DNA from: Suillus spraguei
Taxonomy: Eukaryota; Basidiomycota; Agaricomycetes; Boletales; Suillaceae
Length of the DNA: 64,000 nucleotides
Direction of reading: 5' to 3'
Assembly (NCBI GenBank): GCA_016800925.1
Contig: JABCPU010000064.1
Location: 1-64,000, forward strand
The position numbers and the translations under genes are program-made. This document shows, one piece after another, positions 1-10,986 of this stretch. The notes under the pieces were generated by a model. That model saw only the letters and a program-made list of their open reading frames with translations. It made no database searches and was not told the DNA's origin. Numbering within the stretch: the stretch's first letter is position 1; each line of letters begins with the position of its first letter.

Positions 1-2
1 AG

Positions 3-272
3 TGTAATTATCACCCTTTACAGCACACTTTATTGCCTTTCGAGCCTTTGGCTTGGGCTGAATGGGAGTCGCCTTCTTGGTGAGTAATTCCTTCTGTACC
101 TTCTCCATCTCAACCTGTATACCAGCAAGGCACTCAATTCCCTTTTGGACTGCTGCTTCTTTGGTTTCTTTGGCTTTTTCAATGGCAAGATCATCAGCAG
201 CCTTCTGTGCCTTGGTGCACCTCTTGATCTGTGCATCAAGCACTATTTTTGCCAGATCGGGCCATTGCATTT
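3..272 (-). CDS. Basic Lys/Ala-rich ORF, truncated by window edge
   Basis: An open frame on the minus strand runs from Met-Gln-Trp-Pro near 272 to the left edge without a stop. It is strongly charged (many Lys, Ala, Glu) and looks alpha-helical, with a KAKETKEAAVQK stretch, so a coiled coil is likely. A second in-frame Met lies three codons upstream and a stop lies a little further up. The C-terminus is outside the window. I do not recognise the family. Proteins of this composition are common in transposon-rich Agaricomycete regions, but that is only context. Confidence 0.35.
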
Positions 273-559
273 GATACATGGGTGTGGTGGGAAGCTTCTG
301 TGGTGGACATTGTGACTAGGCAGATGAGGGACTTGGAGATGAGGGACGGTACTTTTTTTGGAGCAAGAAGGAAGTGATGGAAGTTGGTTGAAAAAACTCA
401 TAAGTCTCACCCTTAACAGGCGCTGCCTGTGGCGCTGTTGTCATATACCATACTTCTAATCTCAGATCCGACCATATCCAATCAGATCCGATCGATTCCA
501 TATCTGTCCGGTCCACAGATCCTGTCTGGACCACCCATCCGAATGTGCTCACTTCTCAC

Positions 560-2100
560 ACCTTAACTCCCTTGTGTATATCCGCGTCTATCTCCTTTCG
601 TCATTCCTCCTGTTTCTGGTATTCTGGCTATGTAATATATATTTCCCTCCTACGTCACTGATCCATTACCTGTGTTCATTTCCGATTCGTGCTTACTGAT
701 CCGCTGTGCATTACTAATAGACTTCCATTACACTTCATACATAGCCCTCGATCCCGGACCTGTTGATTATCCATCTCAGATACTTACAGTATATAAACCA
801 CTTGTAAATCTCCGTAGAACCTTAGTTCGAATATCATCTTAGATTCTGCTCATTCTGCTTCCTTCGGACTTAAGCCACTTTCTGCTCCAAGTCATCTTCC
901 AAGACTGGGATTGATTCCTATAGTCTATATCTCCGACTCTATCTTTGGATAGTCTATCTCTGCTAGTTTCTAGTTAGAAATTCGTTCCGAAGCTAGTCTT
1001 AATCTTCGTTCCATCCCTATGTTCCGGATAACCTTCAGACATATCATATCCGATACCTTCGGACGTCTGGACCTGTCACGCAACTCCTTCTGGATCTTCG
1101 GACATATAATTCTCCCTGAAATAAGGGGCATTACTCGAGAAAGGGCACAGTGCATGAACTGAGGCCAAAAGCCCTTCAGGTCTCTCTACCTTTGAGTACG
1201 GTCTTAACAGCTGTCCTGCATGATACGGGAATCATGCATGGACATGACTGCTAGGTGACCCACAAAAGACCATGTCTGTTAGCTTAGCTCTCAGACTAGT
1301 CAACCCATACCTTGGTACCATACCTTGGTTCAAAACACTTCAGACATTTCTGCTGATTCACAAATCTGCATTGTTTGAAGAAAAGTCATATGTGAGATGG
1401 GAATCACATAATGACCTAGTTGATGTGAAAAGAAGATTGAAGGTTTAGGTATAGCCTTACCTTTGGCTTATTCACTTTGGCTAGAGAAACTATAGAGAAA
1501 AGTTCAAAGCCTACAAAAACTACCAAAAACAACCTATGTTTCACCTGTTTCCATTGTACTATTATTCTTGTCTCTCTTCTCCATTTTTCCCTTACTATTT
1601 CTTACTATTAGGATGCCTTGACACTTCAAACACTTCGTAAAATTGTACCCACAGGGTATGATATCATACTGATGTCACTTTATTCTGGACAGTTCCATTT
1701 CACTTCTAGAATGTTCTGCTCCACTATGATGTCATATATGATGTCATGGCTCCACCTTTTCCTTTTATTCTTATTCTTTTGAGTTTGGATGAATATTTTG
1801 ATTGGTTCTCTCTATATTAGCTTACATGACTATTTTCCCATGCTACATGTATAAAAGGAGAGCCATTCTCCCCCCAAAAAATAGGATCTCCCACTTGTCA
1901 CTATATTTCAGGAGTAAATATTTCTCAAGGCTTGCAAAGTTAGTCACTTTGAAGCATTGTTAAACCAAGTGCAGGGTAATGAATTCCCTTGAGACCATCA
2001 TTATACTATTTTCAAAGCTAGGTATACGATATACCTAGGAAAATAGTCAGTTATATTAGAGACCACGTCTCTCCAGTTCATATCTTTGACCAGCCACTAT
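560..2100. other. AT-rich DNA with LTR-like promoter features, no gene
   Basis: No coding frame can be supported. Two TGATGTCA-type (CRE-like) motifs occur near 1,670-1,745. A TATA-like tataaaag lies at about 1,851-1,858, followed by a C-rich tract. This arrangement resembles the U3/R part of a fungal LTR, but I could not find paired LTR ends. A short palindrome (catgatacgggaatcatg) sits near 1,217. The region probably belongs to a decayed retroelement. Confidence 0.3.
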
Positions 2101-2126
2101 TTGGTCCGCGTATTCTATTCTCATAT

Positions 2127-2450
2127 CTTTGAGAATATTATCCCAGTCCATTCTCATATCTTTGAGAATATTATCCCAGTCCATTGTCTAGAAGGTTCAT
2201 TCCTAGACAACTCTACCCAAGTTCCCAAGTCTAGTGCCTAGAAGGATCATTCCTAGGCCAATCTATTCAAGTGCCCAAGTCTATTGTCTAGAAGGTTCAT
2301 TCCTAGACAAATCTACCCAAGTTCCCAAGTCCACTACCTAGAAGGTTCATTCCTAGGCCAATCTATTTCACACCCAGTTTATTGTCTAGAAGGATCTTTC
2401 CTAGACAAATCCATCCACATGCACCCAGTTCCCAGCCTAGACAGTAGAAT
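2127..2450. repeat. Tandem repeats with internal hairpins (~33 bp x2, then ~52 bp x5)
   Basis: Two direct copies of a ~33-base unit beginning ttctcatatctttgag lie at about 2,129-2,183. They are followed by five units of roughly 52 bases. Each of these contains an inverted repeat of the form cctag/tctag ... ctagg/ctaga around gaaggttcattc. Alternate units carry tctaga-type and cctagg-type arms, with compensating changes on both sides of the hairpin, so base pairing is kept. The small ORF across them (2,284-2,466) is a by-product of the repeat. Confidence 0.7.
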
Positions 2451-2754
2451 CCCTGGTCAAGACTGATCACTACTTCAGAGATCTCTAGCTTACTATTGAA
2501 CCTGCTGCCAAGGAACTCACTATGAGTATTAAGCAGTTAGCAGGAACGGACGTCCTTGGATTTCAATACCAAGTCCCCTTTCAATAACTAGAGTCTATCA
2601 GTCAGTGAAGACCTTATCTCAGTATCGCTACTCAGATGTGCAAGATAGAGTGTTGCTATCAACTTCTGAAGTCTCTCCCACTAAGCTACTCTGGCCTTAG
2701 ATGGACTAAAGAGACAACACAAATATCAGAAACACAAGGACACTTAGCCCCAGC

Positions 2755-3480
2755 AAACTTTGAAAGAGAGAGAGAGACCAGTAATCAAAGAAAAAGAAGA
2801 AAAGAGAAAGATTTAAAAGAAACAGAAGCAAGGAAACAGACAACAGAGAAAGAAAAACAGAGAGAAAGATGATGAAAGAAACTAGAATGAATTTGTCAAA
2901 GAAAAAAAATTTGTTGTCTTGCTGGTTGTCAGACACAGTGAGCTCAGGGTCTTGCTAGTTGTTGAGCACAGTGAGCTCAAGGTAGTGCTATCTCACAGAG
3001 TAGACTTCCAATCTTACTGTTGTTGACAATGTTCTTGACAGTGTACTGATACAGCTGGTCACACTTCACTCTCAGTTATATTTCTGAGGGGAGAAAATCT
3101 CTCTTTTATTGACAAAAAGGTGGGTATTATATAGACAAAATGAATGGCTATGCTACTGTTTTCCCACATTTTGTAGGGGTGCTGACCCACCCTATTTATT
3201 GAATATTGTCATAGTTGATTTGTAATATGCTCAAGGGTGTGAGAAGAAGTCATGTGGGATATCGATGGCTATGCATAAATTTGCACTTTTTGTAGATGCA
3301 TAGAAATGATGCGAGTGAATCATAGTGGGTTTCATGGGTTTCTCTGCAGGGTAACTCTATGTAATTATTTTTCTGGGGTCACCTGACATCTGTGGGAATC
3401 TTATGAAGTAGTTTCTGTAGCCAAACATACATAAACACACCCATGAAAAATGAATTAGAAATAATAAGCAAACTTTTACG
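2755..3480 (-). repeat. Possible LTR/retroelement remnant with purine-rich tract
   Basis: A purine-rich tract (gaaa/gagag) occupies about 2,757-2,880. Read on the minus strand, 3,480 to 2,930 shows a TATA-like tatataat near 3,130 and an AATAAA-type signal near 3,108. A CTGTATCAG near 3,050 resembles a tRNA-primer-binding start. This resembles an LTR read toward lower coordinates, but no second LTR or target duplication was found. The hydrophobic minus ORF at 2,706-2,936 is just the complement of the purine tract. Confidence 0.3.
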
Positions 3481-3599
3481 AGCAAAAAGAAACTTTCGAT
3501 TCTGCGTCATGGATTGATTTCTGAATAGAGGAACACTAAGCTATTATAGTCCTGGTACTATTTGTCAGCTGCAGTAGTGCTTAGTCAGCCATGCACCAG

Positions 3600-5212
3600 A
3601 CCAGTTTGGTGCATGTCACCGGAACCTCGGAAGATCAAGGACATTCAATCCTTCCTCGGATTCACTAATTTCTATCATCAATTTATCTTCAACTACTCGG
3701 ATATCGTAGTTCCCCTCACTCGGCTTACGTGCAAGGGAGTTCCTTGGAACTTTTCAGAAGACTGTCGGAAATCCTTCAGAGCACTCAAAAAGACTTCTGC
3801 TCCAATACTTACCCACTGGATTCCGGATGTTCCTATAGTTGTGGAAACTGATGCCTCTGATTATGCAATAGCCGGAATACTGTCCATTGTATGTCCAGAC
3901 TCAGAGCTTCATCCAGTTGCCTATTATTCCCATACTCTGTCTGCTCCGTAACTCAATTATGACACCCATGACAAGGAACTCCTAGCCATCCACAAAGCTT
4001 TTCGGACCTGGTGACATTACCTAGAAGGCTTGTCCAAGCCTATAGATGTTGTTATGGACCACAAAAACCTTGAGTACTTCTCCACTACCAAACTTCTCTC
4101 TCGCCATCAGGCTCGCTGGTCTGAATTCCTCCATCAGTTCAATCTCATCATCCGTTTCCATCCCAGAAAACTTGGAGCCAAACCGGATTCCCTTACTAGA
4201 CGTTGGGACATCTACCCCAAAGAGGGGGATAAGGACTATGCTCAAGTCAATCCTCATAATTTCTGCCCAGTATTCACCTCCGAACAGTTAACTTCATCCC
4301 TATGAGCCACAACCCTAGCACCTCCAGTTCTTAGAGCAGCTGTTCTCATGGATACGGAAAACCTTCGGAAAGATATCCTGACTGAACTTCCAAATGATCC
4401 TATTGCACAAACACATTTTCCGGTACCTTCGGATCTGAGATGGACAGTGGACGATAGTGGATTCCTTTGCTGCGACAACCATATCTACATTCTGGAAGCC
4501 AATGACTTATGACTACGCATCCTCCATAACTGCCATGATCACCCCCTATCCGGACACTTCAGACAGAATCATACCCTTGAGCTCGTCCGACATGACTACA
4601 CCTGGCCTGGGATACGAGCCTATGTCAAAGAATACGTCAGATCCTGCACATCCTGCGCCCAAGCCAAAGTTCCGAGACATAAACCCTATGGATTACTCAA
4701 GCAACTCCCCATCCCAGAGAAACCTTGGAATTCCATCTCTATGGATTTCATTGAGCAACTTCCAGACTCATCCGGCTATACAGCCATCCTTGTCATCATA
4801 GATCACCTATCCAAGCAAGCCATATTCGTCCCGACCCACGACACCATTACTTCTCCAGATCTCGCCTGCCTATTTCTCCTCCATGTATTCTCCAAGCATG
4901 GTGTTCCATCCCATGTAACCTCAGATCAAGGAACAGAGTTCATATCCCACTTCTTCCGTTCCTTAGGAAAGGCGTTAGACATGGTCCTACACTTCACATC
5001 TGGATATCATCTGGAAGGGGATGGACAAACAGAATATGCCAACCAAATGCTGGAACAGTACCTCCAGATCTACTGCAACTATCAGCAGGACAACTGATCC
5101 GAGCTACTGCCCCTTGCAGAGTTTGCATACAATAACACTCCAAGTGCCACTTCTGGAGTTTCACCTTTCTTTTCCAATAAGGGTTATCACCTGAACATTT
5201 CCATTCATCCAG
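3600..5212 (+). pseudogene. Ty3/gypsy retrotransposon pol remnant (RT tail, RNase H, integrase)
   Basis: This is a fragment of the polyprotein of a fungal Ty3/gypsy LTR retrotransposon. In order it shows the end of the reverse transcriptase (IKDIQSFLGFTNFY near 3,630), the RNase H domain (VVETDASDYA near 3,840; DHKNLEYF near 4,060), and the integrase zinc finger (CxxC in SCTSCAQAK near 4,650). The integrase core follows with its three acidic residues: MDFIEQLP (~4,741), TSDQGTEF (~4,920) and GQTEYANQ (~5,020). In-frame stops interrupt it near 3,949, 4,011, 4,509 and 5,095. The 5' part (gag, protease, most of RT) is missing and the frame stops exactly where an LTR-like TGTAACGAAC begins at 5,213. 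It is not functional. Confidence 0.92.
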
Positions 5213-5508
5213 TGTAACGAACATATTGGCGCTGGGCTTAAAACCCCATATTTTGACACTCGTCTCACATTTACAGGAGTTACCACTAGTCCATGGCCTT
5301 CTTACCCCTTTAGCAGTACCGGCGGCATCCCATGCTTACTGCACACTGTACCGACTGCCGCACCATGTTCCATGAACCGATGTCCTTCCATGTCCTTGCC
5401 ACATCCGCATAGCTCCATTTGGTGTGTAGTTTGTTTTCTGTTCCTTATCACTGATTCCACGGCAAGCATTATTACATGTTGCCTCATGCCGCAGCGCCTC
5501 ACATATTA
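5213..5508 (+). repeat. LTR-like sequence (TGTAACGA family), cut by the KDZ element
   Basis: It begins TGTAACGAAC directly after the gypsy pol fragment. It resembles the LTR at 33,035 and its inverted copy ending at 53,261: similar start (TGTAGCGAGC), a shared GGTGTGTAGTT block and a similar CCGCTGCACAC region. It stops at 5,508, where the terminal repeat of the KDZ element starts, and its remaining 3' portion was not found on the other side. I take it as the 3' LTR of the pol remnant, later interrupted. Confidence 0.55.
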
Positions 5509-5660
5509 CAGTGAACTATCTCCGTATTATACGAGTGAACGGACGTGCATAATATCCCGTATGATACGGGCCAGCGGACCATGGGCCCATGGTAGAAATA
5601 TCCTCGTTGATGACGGATGGGCCGGGAGGAATATTATTCCCGATGACAGCGGGTGGGCCC
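5509..5660 (+). repeat. Left terminal inverted repeat of the KDZ element
   Basis: This is the left arm of an imperfect inverted repeat, starting CAGTGA at 5,509. It pairs with the ends at 23,459 and 32,553. Conserved blocks are CTCCGTA.TATACG, ATAATATCCCGT and GACGGATGGGCC. By eye roughly three quarters of positions agree. The right arms agree with each other much better, as expected for a recent duplication. Confidence 0.75.
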
Positions 5661-6000
5661 ATGCAAGGAATATGTAGAGTAGATGAGTGGGCCGATGTAC
5701 ATGAATATCCGGTAGACGGATGGGCCGAGGTAGTTGGATATCATGTAGATGGGTGTATCAAGGTAGATGTGTATCAAATAGACAGGTATGTGAAGGGTAC
5801 TTGTTATCACATACACGGGTGGGCCCAGACACATATTAAATTAGACGGGTATTAGACGGGTGAGCCGAGAGTGTTATATAAATATTTATTAGACGGGTCG
5901 GCCGAGGGTGTTGTACAGTATATTATATTAGACGGGTGGGCCGAGGGTGGTATAAAATATAGACGGGTGGGCCCATGTGTATGATAATGGTAGACATGAC
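5590..6000 (+). repeat. Left subterminal minisatellite (gacgggtgggccgagg)
   Basis: About ten degenerate copies of a G-rich core, (t)agacgggtgggccgagg, are spaced 30-60 bases apart. AT-rich spacers often contain atat or tatta. The same core occurs in the opposite orientation at 22,910-23,400 and 32,072-32,500, next to the right termini. Such subterminal arrays could be transposase binding sites. ORFs crossing them are not genes. Confidence 0.85.
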
Positions 6001-6059
6001 GGAGCTGAGGGAGTTGCATATCATCTGAATCAGAGGAGGTAATAAATCACAGTTACTGA

Positions 6060-6545
6060 GTTCCCGGAGCAGCAGGTGCTGTCTTGACATGGCCTTTTGT
6101 GACGCTTAGGTTGTCTTGTAGAATGTGGAAACTGGGGTGCGAGGCTTGTGTTGCCCTACAAGACACCCAGCTCCGACCCCCGAAAATCAGATGAAGCATA
6201 CCAAGTTCCGAGTTCCGAGACCCGGGTCTCGACACATAATTCAGTCAATAAGAGACACCCAGTTCCGACCCCCGAAATTTGAGTGAAGCATACCAAGTTC
6301 CAGGAGCAGCAAGTGATGTCTTGAAATGGCCTTTATGGCGCTTAGGTTATCTTGTAGAATGTGGAAAGCGGGGTGCGAGGCTTGTGTTGCCCTACAAGAC
6401 ACCCAGTTCTGACCCCCGAAAATCAGATGAAGCATACCAAGTTCCGAGTTCCGAGACCCGGGTCTCGACACATAATTCAGTCAATACGAGACACCCAGTT
6501 CCGACCCCCGAAATTTGAGTGAAGCATACCAAGTTCCGGAGTTCC
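6060..6545 (+). repeat. Two direct copies of a ~235-bp repeat
   Basis: The unit starting near 6,065 (gagcagcaggtgctg) recurs near 6,300 with few changes. Each copy contains a perfect palindrome gagacccgggtctc and several agttccga(g) motifs related to the arrays further in. Two short minus-strand ORFs starting with the same peptide (MSRPGSRNSELGML) are repeat shadows. Confidence 0.85.
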
Positions 6546-6751
6546 GAACCTGGGTCTGGACAAATGAATATCAGATATCCAGCACACTTCCAATCATCTG
6601 GTATTTCATTGAGCAATGGATGATAATACAGCTTTGAAAGCCAACATCATCCAAGGTTCCCTTATCTGATCCTCGCTATCTCCACCCCCTTTAACACCAA
6701 AGTCTGGACATCCAGCATTTAGCGTCTGATTTCCCAATATCAACTTGCAAC

Positions 6752-8058
6752 ATGAACACTTCTTCCATGTCCACTTGTGACATAAAAATCTGGCGCACTT
6801 GGGCCCTGGCCATCACTCATGAAGCAGGGGCATATACCGAACAAAAATTCAATGCAGAGAAGACTGGAGGAGAACCGGTTATACCTTCTCCGAACCTGGA
6901 CACTGATCTGGTGATGGCGTGCGATCGCTTGGCTGATGTACTCATAAAGGCATATAAAAATCCCAGTGGGTCTTCCTGCAGATGTTGAAAATGTGTTTGA
7001 TCATTCAAATTCCTTCATGATAGTTAAGATACAGATTGATATTGCAAGATATAGCAAATTGATATCCCCAAAGAACACTGGGCATAATGAGGAGAAAGAG
7101 GAGAAGTTGCTTGAGAGGTGTCCTCCTGGCCATGAGGGCACAAAGGTGGTGGACAAACCTGCCACAATTATCGATGTTTCCGGTACCATCATCGCATGGT
7201 ACCTTCCGGACGCCCTGACCGAGACCACCCAGGTGCGTAATGTGTAGATTGTTACTCAATGGATATTGAATATCAAATGGTACCTACAGAAGGAAATCAG
7301 GGCGGCCACCGATTTGCTGGGTCCAAGCCTCGAAAAAAGTGTAAAGGCTGATGGCAATTGGCGATATAATCAAGAATGGTTCAAACAGGGCTCGGAAAAT
7401 GTTGGGTCAACTCCCGGATGCATCAATTTATCTCCGGCATGGTTTCAACAGGGCCACGAGGTAGGATGTGATGAGATGGTGATTTCTGGAGTCAAACTCA
7501 CCAATCCCATAGAATCTGTCAGATCCGGAGGTATCCGCATCATTGAAGGGACCCTCCTCCGAGAATATCCTGAAAGCTATTGCAAGGCCGGCAGCCATCG
7601 CATCGGCGGCACTCAGGGTCATGCATCCTCAGCAGTATTTTGCAGGGTTACGAGCCTTGTCACACCTCGGAGATAAGGCAGTGAGCAAGGAACTGCCACA
7701 GATGCCAGAGACCCTGCAGTACTGGGCATCCGTGTTTAACAGCCTCTCCATCATTTCCAATCGGGAAACCCCCAATCATCGAGACCATTTATCGATTCCT
7801 GAATGCTTCGATATTCTCACCACCGTGGGGAACTATTCTAATGCTCGGATGAGTATGCCAAGCCTTCAGCTGGAATTCAGGTATGATTCCGGCTGTATGA
7901 TTGCATTTTCGGGAAGAATTGTGAGACATGGTGTTGATGGAGGGGAAGGGGATCGGATTGCTTGGGCATGGTATATGAGGGATTCTGTGCACATTTATGC
8001 CGGGGTTCCCTCATGTGGATGGGCTATGGTCGAAGGCCACATACTAAGCACGGTGTGA
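6752..8058 (+). pseudogene. TET/JBP family 2-oxoglutarate/Fe(II) dioxygenase (5-methylcytosine oxidase), one frameshift
   Basis: TET/JBP enzymes oxidise 5-methylpyrimidines in DNA using Fe(II) and 2-oxoglutarate. The pieces are an N-terminal frame at 6,752, then 6,966-7,225 (DKPATIIDVSGTIIAWYLPDA), 7,266-7,545 (GCINLSPAWFQQGHE), and the core at 7,543-8,058. The core has NRETPNHRD (the H-x-D iron ligands) near 7,760, YDSG near 7,885, RHGVDGG (distal iron His) near 7,925, and GDRIAWAWYMR, whose Arg should bind 2-oxoglutarate, near 7,950. These motifs match fungal members from memory. The frame changes near 7,545 in a GGG run without a plausible intron, so this copy appears frameshifted; the first join is also uncertain. 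It is transcribed away from the left end, upstream of the KDZ transposase in the same element. Confidence 0.87.
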
Positions 8059-8099
8059 AAGATCAAAGAAGTTGACAGAGTTGTGACCCATGTTAGTAG

Positions 8100-9985
8100 C
8101 AACACACGAATACCATGTACCAATTAGAGCATCAACAGTTCTGGAACTCAAGTCGGAAGTCGAGTTCCATGAATTGAGTCCCTAACTCTGTGTATCTCGG
8201 GACTCGGGACTCGATCCTCGAAATTAGGGACTCAATGATCGATAGTCCGAATTCAGGCTTCATGCTCGGGACTCAGGAAAGTGTGAGGCAACAGACTTTG
8301 ATCCACACATTGTGACTGCCGAACACCGAACACCGGCAGCCGGCACTCGGGACTCAGGACTGACACCAATGTGAAAAATATGAATTCACATATAGTGAGT
8401 GCCAAATCCCAAACTCAGGCAGCCGGAGCTCGGGACTCGGGACTCAGAACAATGTGAAAGATGTGAATTCACATATCATAAATGACGAACTCCAAATCCC
8501 GGCAGCCGGGACTCGGGACTCGGGACTCAGAATAATGTGCAAGTCATTGATCCACACATGTTGAGGGCCGAACTCCGAGCCCGGCAGCCAGCGGTCGGAC
8601 TTGGGACTCAGAAGAACGAGAAAGATATTGATTCCTACATGTAAAGTGCCGAACGCCGAATGCCGAACCCTGTGAAAGATACTGATTCCCACATATCAAG
8701 TGGCGAACCCGGAACCCTGGCAGCCGGAACTCGGGACTAGGGACACACAACATTGTGAATGATATTGATGCACACATGTTAAGTGCCGAACGCCGACTGC
8801 CGAGCCCCGGCACCCGGAACTCGGCACTCGGCACTCACAACAATCCACACATGTTGAGTGCCGAACACCGAACTCCGGCAGCCGGAACTCGGGACTCACA
8901 ACATTGTGAAAGATAGTGATTCCCATATGTAAAGTGCCTAACCCCGAACCCCGGCAGCCGGAACTCGGGACTCGGGACACACAACATTGTGAATGATATT
9001 GATGCACACATGTTAAGTCCCGAACGCCGACTGCCGAGGTCCGGCACCCGGAACTCGGCACTCGGCACTCAGAATAATCCACACATGTTGAGTGCCGAAC
9101 CCCGAACTCCGGCAGCCGGAACTCGGGACTCACAACATTGTGAATGATATTGATGCACACATGTTAAGTGCCGCACGCCGACTGCCGAGCCCCGGACCCG
9201 GAACTCGGCACTCGGCACTCAGAATAATCCACACATGTTGAGTGCCGAACCCCGAACTCCGGCAGCCGGAACTCGGGACTCACAACATTGTGAAAGATAG
9301 TGATTCCCATATGTAAAGTGCCTAACCCCGAACCCCGGCAGCCGGAACTCGGGACTCGGGACACACAACATTGTGAATGATATTGATGCACACATGTTAA
9401 GTGCCGAACGCCGACTGCCGAGCCCCGGGACCCGGAACTCGGCACTCGGCACTCAGAATAATCCACACATGTTGGGTGCCGAACCCCGAACTCCGGCAGC
9501 CGGGACTCGGGACTCGGGACTCACAACATTGTGAATGATATGGATGCACACATGTGAAGTGCCGAATGCCGACTGCCGAGGCCCGGGACCCGGAACTCGG
9601 GACTCGGGACTCAGAATAATGTGAAAGTTATTGATCCACATATGTTGACTGCCGAACCCCGCACTGTCGCACAGATATCTATTTCGTCTCGACCCTTGAT
9701 TGCTGAACCCCAAACCATGAAAACCGGTAGTCCACAATTGTGGGGTTCGGGGTTCGGTACCTAAGATTCGTGACTCGCCACTCAGAAATATGTGAGGCAA
9801 TCTTGCCATTTGGAAGTCGAGTCCCATGAATTAAGTCCCAAACTCTAAGTACCATTGCACTCAGGCATTCGCCACTCAGCATTTGGGATTTAGGACTCTA
9901 CACCCAGATCTTGACATCCAGTCCTCAAAATCCGGACCAAAATATTCGGGAGTCAAGACAATGATTTGGACGGAATAAAATATTT
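8100..9985. repeat. Internal array of GGGACTCGG / GTGCCGAAC repeats with ~382-bp higher-order unit
   Basis: This is dense with degenerate units such as ccggaactcgggactcggg, gtgccgaacnccga and a short palindromic motif cattgtgaa(t/a)g. Blocks beginning cacaacattgtgaatgatattgatgcac recur near 8,740, 8,984, 9,129, 9,365 and 9,522. Spacings alternate about 240/145, giving a higher-order repeat of about 382 bases. Minus-strand ORFs here (e.g. 8,696-9,160; 9,164-9,466) encode repeating VPSSGCRGSG-type peptides and are by-products. No gene lies in this stretch. Confidence 0.9.
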
Positions 9986-10012
9986 TACATCATGTATGAA
10001 ATGAAGACCATT

Positions 10013-10815
10013 CTAATCTAAACACAGTGAAGAGGACTCCACTCCCCTGCCTCTCTTCAATCTCTGTAGCATGTCAGTGTACATCTTCACCTCTGCCATC
10101 TTCTCATGGATACCCTCATCTTGCTCCTCCATCAATGCTACCAGGCGTGCTCGAATCATCTTAAGTCCCATCACTGATGGGCCTGATGAGTCATTTACCT
10201 CCTCAGGAAGAACCAAGCCATCATCCTCAACTCCATTTACCATCCAATGCTGGTAGTGAACGACACAGGACCTCATGATCTGACCCCATTGCCATGGTTC
10301 ATTCGGAATTTCGGTGTGTCCCATCCACCATGGAGTATCATAGCTGGGAATAATCCGGGATGGATGTCCCGGAGCTGCGACATCATCAAACTGACACAGG
10401 TGGGATGAAAAGATGTGGTCTGGAACAGTGTTCCAGGTGAGCATGGGATACAATGTCAGGACATGAGCGACGGGGCTTGGAACAACAGAAACGATGTTCC
10501 TTGCAGCTGAGTACTGCAGGAGTGGCGTAACAAATGTCTGTTGGAAATCTCAGCATTGCCCAAAAAAGTCAGCCGGTCATCCGGTCATCAGTCACTTACA
10601 TTGATTTCCCATTGCACCCCGGCTTTAAAGTACATGATCCGGGCAGAAGAGGGAGGGTTGTTAGCAGCCTCCATCTGATATTGAGAGATACATGCGCGGA
10701 TGCGCGATGCAGCCATATTCAAAGTACAAGAAATATCTTGAAGGTTCAGCTTCATGGGTTGCCAGTGATGTCCAGTATTTGGAGTGCCAGATGTGGATGC
10801 AGGAGTTTCAGGCAT
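10013..10815 (-). CDS. Unknown two-exon gene inside the KDZ element
   Basis: Exon 1 runs from Met at 10,815 to about 10,599. A GTAAGT donor and a CAACAG acceptor (near 10,535) bring it in phase with a long second exon ending at 10,013. The product is about 260 residues. Visible features are a motif rich in Trp and Tyr (PSYDTPWWMGH, then PWQWGQIMR), an acidic patch (NGVEDDGLVLPEEVNDS), and a C-terminal helix likely to form a coiled coil (RARLVALMEEQDEGIHEKMAEVKMY). I do not recognise the family. It sits directly downstream of the KDZ transposase on the same strand and appears intact, suggesting a gene maintained by the element. Confidence 0.6.
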
Positions 10816-10986
10816 GGCTAATGCAAGAGTGTGACGCTGGGAATGACACTGACAGATAGTAAAGAGCTGATGATATGAGTCACTGATGGATGGATTAGAA
10901 ATTCAAACTCCGACATGGGCTGACCCGGACAATTCCCGGGACTCAATGTTTGGGTGTCAAATATGCGTTTCATCAGCAAAACAAAT

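Noticed and set aside
2706..2936. Very hydrophobic minus ORF (Phe/Leu/Ser-rich) as a membrane protein
   Set aside because: It is the complement of a purine-rich tract and therefore low-complexity Leu/Ser/Phe by composition.
8696..9466. Long minus-strand ORFs (up to 154 codons) with Cys/Ser/Arg repeats
   Set aside because: They are translations of the 382-bp higher-order DNA repeat. Several frames of the same repeat are open and no start, intron or domain supports a gene.
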